The notes under the pieces are model-generated. The model worked only from the letters and a program-made list of their open reading frames with translations. It was not told where the DNA came from and searched no databases. Below, in pieces: positions 57,201-64,000 of a stretch of DNA of 64,000 bases. Source of the DNA: Ciona intestinalis (lineage: Eukaryota > Chordata > Ascidiacea > Phlebobranchia > Cionidae); NCBI RefSeq assembly GCF_000224145.3, contig NC_020178.2, forward strand, positions 1,074,986-1,138,985, read 5' to 3'. The stretch's first letter is position 1, and each line of letters starts with the position of its first letter. Position numbers and translations under genes: made by a program.

Positions 57201-58576
57201 TGAAGATACTTCACTTGGTGTTCATTTGGGACAACTGTCTCCTAAATAACATGAACCATCACTTTATAACATTGTTAGCCCATACACTTAACAACATACC
57301 TTCTTAATATATCCCATTTCTTTTAACTTTTTTTCCACAGCTCCCATGTCGTTCTGGTGAGTTCTTAGCAAAGACCTGGGCAAGAATATTGCATAAGTTG
57401 AAATAACTTTATAGTTACACTTATGTACACTGTTATATACAGATGTAAAAACATAGGATTTGTCTGCTGCCAGAGCATAGTGGATAGCATGTCTGCCACA
57501 GACCCAAAGTTACAGGTTTAAGACTCTAAGCGGCTACTACTGCAGATGTATGTGTATAAACACAAGACACTTAATTTCAAATGTAATATACTTTAGCTCT
57601 GCTTGTTTGTATACACGCAACAACAGGGTAAAATCTGGGGTGACATTGCTAAAATACAGTTACACTCATAGTTGTCAAACATAGTGAACCTCATTGATTA
57701 ATGTGGTGAATGCAATATACTTTGGCTCTGCTTGTTTGTATAGACACCTAACAGCAGGGTAAAATCTGGGGTGACATTGTTAAAATGCAGTTACACTCAT
57801 AGTTGTCAAACATAGGGAACCGCATTGATTAATCATGTGTTAAAAACCCATGATGTCATCCCTGTTTCAAAAGCTGTGGTAATTTGTCACCCCCAAGCAC
57901 CCCTAAAGTTACGCCTATGATTTCCCCATAGTGGACCAAGTGTTGATGATATTACTTACTTCAGTAATTCCTCATCTGCAGCGAATGATTTCTTAAGAGC
58001 ATTAACTTTACTTGTATCTGCTTCAATGAAACTTGTTGTAGTGACTTGTGGTTGGTGGGGTCGCATAGGTTGGATGTATGGGGACGGCTGCTGTGTATGA
58101 GGGGGTAATTAATTGGTGGGTATGAGGTGTATAACTATATGATGTGCTTATGGTGTATAAGAAGACACTCATGTTAGAACTTGACAGTGAGCATGAGGTG
58201 TATGAATACACCATGTGTGTCTGGTGTATAACAAGACACCCATGTTATAACTTGACAGTGAGCATGAGGTGTATGAATACACCATGTGTATCTAGTGTAT
58301 AAGAAGACACTCATGTTATAACTTGACAGTTAGCATGAGGTGTATAAATACACTATGTGTGTCTGGTCTATATGTATACAGAATGCACCACATACATAGT
58401 TACCTTAATACCTCGACTGTGAGCATGAGTAAACTTACCTGCATGCTAAGTCTTGGGTCCGTCCATTGTGTAGTTTTGGTCTGATGGTTTAGAAAGAACC
58501 ATCTGTTTGAGCCTGCATCATATTTAGCTTCCCACCCAGCAGGTAAGGGTTGTTGTTGAGGTACAGGTCTATACAT
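54201..58576 (-). CDS. WW-domain protein with CUE/UBA-like segments
   Basis: Ten exons in transcription order: 58576-58439, 58090-57960, 57375-57300, 57241-57165, 56842-56628, 56423-56328, 56006-55871, 55414-55226, 54733-54583, 54272-54201; phases agree at every junction and give 426 residues. Residues 10-43 are a WW domain (LPAGWEAKYDAGSNRWFFLN, then WTDPRL). Three helical segments of similar shape follow: KVNALKKSFAADEELLKSLL with DMGAVEKKLKEMGY; HQVKYLHQQYPSAPIQVVRQ with VTLDVMGFKRYD; and KQQLKSKFPTVDSDSIDLCL with TNYDI. They resemble CUE/UBA ubiquitin-binding helices (inference). Then come a Glu/Arg coiled coil, a Ser/Pro and Lys-rich linker (VKKTPKKTLPSKQNKVKKT) and a Gly-Pro/His-Asn-Pro tail (GHNPTLCKGHNPALL, QVGPQESNRKGPQPQHRVGA). 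I do not recognise the orthologue. WW plus ubiquitin-binding-like parts suggests a scaffold for PPxY ligands or ubiquitinated clients. Confidence 0.78.
55486..55685. repeat. Intact MITE in WW gene intron 7
   Basis: GGGCGGGGGAAGATAGGACA left and GTGTCCCATCTTCCCCCATC right, flanked by TATA. Internal GCCCCATTTGGTAGCAAACA is typical for the family. Confidence 0.9.
57000..57150 (-). repeat. 71-bp satellite units (2) in WW gene intron 4
   Basis: CAGTGAGCATGAGATGTATG, CATGTGTGTCTGGTGTATAA and GAAGACACCCATGTTATAAC: two units in reverse orientation relative to the arrays at 2038 and 8815, thus in sense with the host gene. Confidence 0.9.
57470..57560 (+). repeat. SINE head fragment
   Basis: GCCAGAGCATAGTGGATAGC (A-box-like), TTACAGGTTTAAGACTC (B-box-like), then CTACTACTGCAGATGTATGT and AAACACAAGACACTTAA. 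The body is replaced by the 130-bp repeat that follows. Confidence 0.65.
57560..57840 (+). repeat. 130-bp tandem unit, about two copies
   Basis: GGTAAAATCTGGGGTGACAT recurs with about 130-bp spacing, with TTTGGCTCTGCTTGTTTGTA in each unit. Lies in intron 2 of the WW gene. Confidence 0.9.
58115..58385 (-). repeat. 71-bp satellite array in WW gene intron 1
   Basis: Three to four units in reverse orientation: CTTGACAGTGAGCATGAGGT, GTATGAATACACCATGTGTG, TCTGGTGTATAACAAGACAC. The array begins about 30 bp from the acceptor of exon 2. Confidence 0.93.
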
Positions 58577-59093
58577 AGCTTTATCTACTTATTCTCTGTA
58601 GACATATTAATATCATCAACAGATACATCCGGTGTACACATAGCTGTCAAAGTTTTTTAATTGCAGGGGAGGCAGGGATAGTTGGACACATAATTATGTG
58701 AAACAAACTTAACTTATTGCGTCCAAATGTTTATTAAATAATGCAAAAAATGATAGAGTAGGTACATTTCCACTCTAGGTTAAGTTCCTATAATATGGTT
58801 GTGCAAATATATAAGCAACTTAGATACTCATGCTTATAATTATACATACTGCTATACTTTGAGTTTGGTCATTGTACTGAATTAAAAGTGCATACTTTAC
58901 ATTTAAGCTTGTTCAAATTAATATATATATATAAGCTTATATAAGCATTATAACCTGTGTTTAACTTTGTGTTACTCTATAAGAATATTCTCTTACAGTA
59001 CAGTGCATACAATGGAAAAATAATTAATAGCACATAGAATTAGATACACAATACAGAACAAGCATTACATGAAGAAATAAGTAAAGGCATGTT
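58577..59093. other. Spacer between ZFYVE19 and the WW gene
   Basis: 517 bp with a fragment (58640-58740) of the GCGCCAAAC element and an AT repeat near 58920. Both neighbours read leftward, but the distance is too long for a typical Ciona trans-spliced operon, where genes lie close together. Confidence 0.5.
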
Positions 59094-60203
59094 TCATATA
59101 TCTTTGTTTTTCGATTCATACTTTTCAGTTTTATGCCCTTTCATGTCCGAATCTTTGTGTATTTCTTTATAACAATTTCTACAGAAAAGTTCCCTCTCGC
59201 AAGTCAAACATCTTACAATTGCATCATCATTGCATAACATACACCACGGGAATTCTTCATTTTCTGGCTCAGGTTTTGGAGTAACTTCACTTATACTCTG
59301 GGTATTAGGAATATAACCAAGACTCTGCTCCAATCTGTCTTCAGCCATTATTTGTTTAATTAGTTCCGCGCTTTTTGGGTCAATGTCGTCAAAATCCATA
59401 CCAGTGGCTTCGTCTAGTTCCACATCAGGTAGATCATGAAGTTGCGACAATCGCCGCGATATTTCTGTCTCCGTCATTCCCTCATCTTTCATCTGTTGCT
59501 CTTCTCGGTGAATTTCCGCCACCGCAAGCGCTATTAAGTCGTCTGTGCTCGGATTTTCCGGGATATTATTTGCGCTTGATTCTGCTGAGTCAACATCATC
59601 AGTTTCCATGGCAATTTCTTGCGTAAATTGCCGAATCAGCTTTTTTGCTTGGCTGTATTCTGACTGATCTTCTTTAGAAGACTGAGGTTGATCGATCGGC
59701 CTTTTTCTGATACTATGAACCCTAATAGCCGGTGGTCGTGACCCCTTTAACTTTCCCAACCTATATTCAATCTCTTCGTCAGTAATTGTTCGATCTGTCG
59801 TGCACAATTTCTCCAACCTTGTTTTTATCTCATCGACAGATATATCTCTTCTTTCTGTATCATTTTTCACTGGTTCAGATCTCAGTTTTTCAAGTCTCTC
59901 TCGTATTGATTGATCCTCTGGACTTTCTAACTCCTTTTTCTCCTTTTTCTCTTCTGCCTCCCTTCTTTTTTCCAGTTCTCTTTTAAAGTTCCTTGGTGGC
60001 GATACTCTCCTAGAAGATTTATTCTTAGATGCTTGAAAACATTGTTTGCACACATTTTGAGGCTGGCTGCCTTTTGAAGGGACTACCATCATATAATTCT
60101 GACATTCCTTGCAAGTTGTTTTATTACAATTAATGCAATCCACTTGTTTCTTGAAGAATCCAAACTTGGCAGTGCAGATGAAGCAGTTTTGAGGTCCTGC
60201 CAT
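59094..60203 (-). CDS. ZFYVE19: ZFYVE19/ANCHR abscission-checkpoint regulator
   Basis: Intronless frame of 369 residues. The N-terminal zinc finger (residues 7-60: CFICTAKFGFFKKQVDCINC, CKECQN, QNVCKQCF) is the FYVE-like finger of ANCHR, with paired Cys ligands but without the basic RRHHCR signature of classical FYVE domains. Two or three short helices IRERLEKLRSEP, DEIKTRLEKL and EEIEYRLGKLKG match the MIM-type motifs that bind the ESCRT-III ATPase VPS4. The C-terminus holds a B-box-like finger (PWCMLCNDDAIVRCLTCERE, LFCRNCYKEIH) followed by GHKTEKY. Known: ANCHR retains VPS4 at the midbody when chromatin lags, delaying cytokinetic abscission. An acidic linker separates the parts. The human gene has introns; here none are seen. 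Confidence 0.93.
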   Translation of the reverse strand: MAGPQNCFICTAKFGFFKKQVDCINCNKTTCKECQNYMMVVPSKGSQPQNVCKQCFQASKNKSSRRVSPPRNFKRELEKRREAEEKKEKKELESPEDQSIRERLEKLRSEPVKNDTERRDISVDEIKTRLEKLCTTDRTITDEEIEYRLGKLKGSRPPAIRVHSIRKRPIDQPQSSKEDQSEYSQAKKLIRQFTQEIAMETDDVDSAESSANNIPENPSTDDLIALAVAEIHREEQQMKDEGMTETEISRRLSQLHDLPDVELDEATGMDFDDIDPKSAELIKQIMAEDRLEQSLGYIPNTQSISEVTPKPEPENEEFPWCMLCNDDAIVRCLTCERELFCRNCYKEIHKDSDMKGHKTEKYESKNKDI

Positions 60204-62200
60204 AGTTAAAACTACAGTGAAATTAACCTAAAAAATAAATGGTTGTATTCATTTTTAATGCAATATTACATTCCAACAAATTTACTTAAAATTAAGTGGG
60301 TTTAACCATGTTTAATATAGAATTCAATAAGTGGACCTGTTACGGTCTATTTAAAAAAATATGGTTATAGCTTAAGAGCAATTTAGTGTTTTAACCTAAA
60401 TAAATGGTTTTATTCGTTTTATAGCTATAAATAGACTTAATACAGTCTATTTGTATAACCTATTGGTCTATTTTATAACATGGTATAATCTATTTTGATA
60501 ATAATGGTTAAATCTTAATTATTTAGGCGTGAGAGTCAATAAATATCCATAGTTTACCTTAGTAATGCTATTTATTGTGAATAGAAACAACACCAACGCT
60601 TTTAAGCAATACAGTTACGATAGAACTCACTACTTTGTTTTGAAATGCATTGTAAACAAAAAATAAAAACAAATATGAGGGAGAAAGGTAAGAAAAAATG
60701 AAAGTCACGTGCCCAAAAAAGTGAGAAAGGGGCGATTCTCTTTGTTTTTTTGTATATTATTGCTTGTCTTACTTTTAGAACATTACAGAAAATAAAGCAA
60801 TGGTAAAATTTATAACCATATTTTACTCTGTCAATAAGTATAACATAAAAAAAAACATTAAAATACAAAAATTGCACGACGTGCACATTTTTGAATTTCT
60901 ACGTAAAACCACTCAACCATGAAGGGATATACTATTTCTATTTATTATGTTAATTATTTGTCGACGTTGATCGACGTGAATGGTTACATCGCTTCGGGCA
61001 TTCATGCCTACTTTCAACACGTTTAACGTTTCCAGACAACTAGTCAAGCTTTCTAAAATAAGTTTAAAAAGTCTCGTGGCAGTTAAGATTGGAAAGCGAG
61101 TTTTTTACCCCGAAATTTCGCTTAGTTTTACGAGAAGTAATATTTAAACAATCTAACGTATTTTCTTGTTTATTTTTTATATTATAGGTCATAGAGAATT
61201 CTGTCTGGTCTCAGACAGTCGTTTGTGACTGTATTGGATATTTGTACATGCAATAAATACGAAAATAACCTGCAATATTTGAAATAATTGTCCCAATTCA
61301 TTGCTTCTTTGTAACCATACTACCAGGTAATCAGGTGTGTATATTATATAATGAATTGCATTATTTAAAGATCCTAATTTAAGTATTATAGGATGAATAT
61401 AGGTTAAAGTTTTCACACAGCCAGCTTTTGGCACTTTTAGTATTATGAAAAATTACAAATATGTAAAATCAAATTGCAAAGACCCTTGTTATAATTTATA
61501 AGTCACTATAATTTAGCCTGATATTTTAATTTAAACACTGTTTATTGTGTATACTTATATGTAGTTAATTTAAATTGTTACAATTTCCTATTTATGTTCA
61601 AGGCCTTAATTTTGTCCAAACTTTATGTTTTTTCAATAAAATCGAAATTTCTTATTATGCATTTTCAGGTATTTTGCTGCCCCACAATATTGTTCAAGAG
61701 TTTAATAAATAATTCAAAATATGATGTTTCAAGTAACGAAAAAGCTTCTTTCCTCCTTTATTTATTTTATAGTAAGTACCTTATTTAAAGTTATAATCAT
61801 TATTATGAAAGAGTCTATAAACTGGCTTTTGTGGGTGAAATTATTTTTGTCTATAAATATAAAAAGATTCGAAATTCTAGATTCGAAATAAAGTATTCTA
61901 GGATATCCTAGAATACCTAATTATTCTGTAATGTGCATCCCTAGTACCTTATTAAAAGTTATATATAATCATTAAGAATATAGGTAAAAAAACTTTAAAA
62001 ATAACCGCATTTTGTCAAATGACCTAAAAACAATTTAGAAAAGTATGTGTGTAAAAAGAATGTCTTTTAATTCTAACATAATGTTCATTCAAAGTTACTT
62101 TATGTGAAGAGAAAAAAATATACATGTATATTTATATATACATTAATTGTGTTATGTATATTGGTAAAAAGATTCTTAATTACTGATTTTTTTTCTGCAG
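60204..62200. other. Upstream region of ZFYVE19; weak exon candidates
   Basis: 60300-60540 repeats the word GGTCTATTT / AACCTATTG several times. A 35-codon frame starts at ATG 60919 (MKGYTISIYYVNYLSTLID). Splice-bordered pieces occur at 61188-61242 (TATTATAG acceptor; VIENSVWSQTVVCDCIGY) and 61669-61771 (ATTTTCAG acceptor, GTAAGT donor; VFCCPTILFKSLINNSKYDV). These may be the 5' exons of the gene listed at 62201, but no family is recognised and phases do not prove it. Confidence 0.35.
61669..61771 (+). CDS. Candidate exon of unidentified gene
   Basis: Acceptor TATGCATTTTCAG and donor TATA|GTAAGT bound 103 bp that are open in only one frame, ending in phase 1 (FCCPTILFKSLINNSKYDVS, ASFLLYLFY). 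Joined to the exon at 62201 it would give a short tail (SAYYAMFL) and a stop; alternatively the two belong to different transcripts. No domain is seen. Confidence 0.35.
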
Positions 62201-62267
62201 GTGCTTATTACGCAATGTTCTTGTGAAGTTCTCCAGTTAGATAGTACCAATCTTGAATCAACTTTAG
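62201..62267 (+). CDS. Candidate internal exon, duplicated at 63111
   Basis: Strong borders: TTTTTTTTCTGCAG acceptor and TTTAG|GTAAGT donor around 67 bp. The frame open throughout reads VLITQCSCEVLQLDSTNLES plus TL. The same exon with its flanks recurs at 63111-63177, exactly 910 bp downstream. The gene would run out of the window to the right. No family is recognised. Confidence 0.45.
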
Positions 62268-62454
62268 GTAAGTTTCCTCTAATCATGTTATGAGTAATTC
62301 TATCTTCTTCACAAAGCTCACGTTTCTGCCTTTGTTTGTTACCAATAACCAAAGTTTATTATTAGCTGTACTTTTTGGTGTTAAGTGTGCTATGTCACAC
62401 ATACTTTAACAAGTGAAATCATGTTTTGGAATCCCAGTTTAGGCACAATACAGA

Positions 62455-62725
62455 TTTTACCCTGCTGTTAGATGCCTATACAAACAAACAGAGCCAAAGT
62501 ATATTGCTTTCGCCACATTATTCATTGAGGTTATCTATGTTTGACAACTATGAGTGTAACTACATTTTAACAATGTCAACCTAGATTTTACCCTGCTGTA
62601 AGGTGTCTATACAAACAAGCAGAGCCAAAGTATATTGCATTCACCACATTAATCAATGAGGTTTCCTATGTTTGACAACTATGAGCATAACTGCATTTTA
62701 ACAATGTCACCCTAGATTTTGTTAA
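62455..62725 (-). repeat. 130-bp tandem unit, two copies
   Basis: Reverse orientation: CAGAGCCAAAGTATATTGC, TATGTTTGACAACTATGAG and ACAATGTCACCCTAGATTTT, with a CCTGCTGTTAGATGCC join. Confidence 0.93.
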
Positions 62726-62832
62726 AAAATGCCAACCAAAAAAAACTAAAAAATGATTTCTTTATGTTTACTTGTACTACTAGTATTGACAACTGTATTT
62801 CATAACAAACCTGTATGTATGTATTCCTCCAC

Positions 62833-62882
62833 NNNNNNNNNNNNNNNNNNNNNNNNNNNNNNNNNNNNNNNNNNNNNNNNNN
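62833..62882. other. Assembly gap (50 N)
   Basis: Exactly 50 N. Sequence to the right (from 62883) repeats 61973 onward at a constant 910-bp offset for about 480 bp with almost no difference. Confidence 0.97.
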
Positions 62883-63365
62883 TAAGAATATAGGTAAAAA
62901 AACTTTAAAAATAACCGCATTTTGTCAAATGACCTAAAAACAATTTAGAAAAGTATGTGTGTAAAAAGAATGTCTTTTAATTCTAACATAATGTTCATTC
63001 AAAGTTACTTTATGTGAAGAGAAAAAAATATACATGTATATTTATATATACATTAATTGTGTTATGTATATTGGTAAAAAGATTCTTAATTACTGATTTT
63101 TTTTCTGCAGGTGCTTATTACGCAATGTTCTTGTGAAGTTCTCCAGTTAGATAGTACCAATCTTGAATCAACTTTAGGTAAGTTTCCTCTAATCATGTTA
63201 TGAGTAATTCTATCTTCTTCACAAAGCTCACGTTTCTGCCTTTGTTTGTTACCAATAACCAAAGTTTATTATTAGCTGTACTTTTTGGTGTTAAGTGTGC
63301 TATGTCACACATACTTTAACAAGTGAAATCATGTTTTGGAATCCCAGTTTAGGCACAATACAGAT
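62883..63365 (+). other. Second copy of 61973-62455, including an exon
   Basis: Near-identical to the segment left of the gap, including intron, exon 63111-63177 and donor. The two copies diverge only at the 130-bp array, which has different unit numbers. It is best explained as the second haplotype or a contig overlap; the repeat array prevented merging. Confidence 0.8.
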
Positions 63366-64000
63366 TTTACCATGCTGTTAGGTGCCTATACAAACAAGCA
63401 GAGACAAAGTATATTGCATTCACCACATTATTCATTGAGGGTTATCTATGTTTGACAACTATGAGTGTAACTGCATTTTAACTATGTCACCCTAGATTTT
63501 ACCCTGCTGTTAGGTGTCTATACAAACAAGCAGAGCCAAAGTATATTGCATTCGCCACATTATTCATTGATTGAGGTTATCTATGTTTGACAACTATGAG
63601 TGTAACTGTATTTTAACAATGTCACCCAAGATTTTACCCTGCTGTGAGGTGTCTATACAAACAAGCAGAGCCAAAAGATATTGCATTCACCACATTAATC
63701 AATGAGGTTTCCTATGTTTGACAACTATGAGCATAACTGCATTTTAACAATGTCAACCTAGATTTTGTTAAAAAATGCCAACCAAAAAAAGACAAAGTAT
63801 ATTGCATTCACCACATTATTCATTGAGGTTATCTATGTTTGACAACTATGAGTGTAACTGCATTTTAACTATGTCACCCTAGATTTTACCCTGCTGTTAG
63901 GTGTCTATACAAACAAGCAGAGCCAAAGTATATTGCATTCGCCACATTATTCATTGATTGAGGTTATCTATGTTTGACAACTATGAGTGTAACTGTATTT
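63360..64000 (-). repeat. 130-bp tandem array, about five units
   Basis: Units in reverse orientation continue to the window edge. Higher-order structure is visible: the pair at about 63395-63620 (with the TTCATTGATTGAGG variant) recurs at 63790-64000. Confidence 0.93.

Noticed and set aside
54201-60203. Operon of ZFYVE19 and the WW gene
   Set aside because: Same strand, but 517 bp apart with a repeat fragment between them, more than expected for trans-spliced Ciona operons.
1-64000. Retrovirus-like, LTR, LINE or Polinton elements
   Set aside because: No long terminal repeats and no reverse transcriptase, integrase, capsid, envelope or DNA polymerase similarity was noticed. All mobile sequence seen is short and non-coding.

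Overview
The window looks like a piece of tunicate genome, most likely Ciona (intestinalis/robusta type). It is AT-rich and densely intronic (introns mostly 0.3-0.7 kb), carries chordate-type single-copy genes, and its introns and spacers are packed with a few short non-autonomous repeat families. The assignment is inferred from gene content and repeat style; no search was run. Exon joins below were worked out by hand from GT/AG borders, reading phase and family conservation.

Layout. 1-798 is an exact 159-bp tandem array that enters from the left edge. 2503-3645 (+) holds two exons of a GT31 beta-1,3-galactosyltransferase-like gene. 4448-6104 (-) is a small secreted FG-GAP/VCBS protein, divergent from 6816-9893 (+), an SGT1/SUGT1 co-chaperone without a TPR domain. 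13016-16454 (+) encodes a single-pass leucine-rich-repeat membrane protein. 17237-22155 (-) is a PX-SH3-SH3 protein of the p47phox/NOXO1 NADPH-oxidase organiser type. 25128-25715 (+) is an intronless four-TM protein. 26611-32210 (+) is ACTR10, the Arp11 subunit of dynactin, convergent with a THEM6-like gene at 33956-35655 (-). THEM6-like and GPD2 (mitochondrial glycerol-3-phosphate dehydrogenase, 36236-46825, +, 15 exons) share a divergent promoter region. On the minus strand follow DESI1 (48208-50529), SARS2 (51062-52795), an unrecognised WW-domain protein with CUE/UBA-like segments (54201-58576, 10 exons) and ZFYVE19/ANCHR (59094-60203). Candidate exons of an unidentified plus-strand gene occupy the right end.

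The genes are ordinary housekeeping and signalling genes and show no common pathway; neighbours are related only by divergent or convergent arrangement. The most unusual material is (i) a 71-bp satellite unit found as small arrays at several loci in both orientations, apparently related to a dispersed tRNA-headed SINE and to the 159-bp array; (ii) a 130-bp unit behaving the same way; (iii) about twenty copies of a MITE family; (iv) the WW/CUE-like protein; and (v) micro-exons in the p47phox-like and DESI1 genes.

Assembly caution: all three N-gaps (32352-32476, 33440-33489, 62833-62882) are flanked by near-identical sequence on both sides, the pattern of unmerged haplotypes rather than real duplication.
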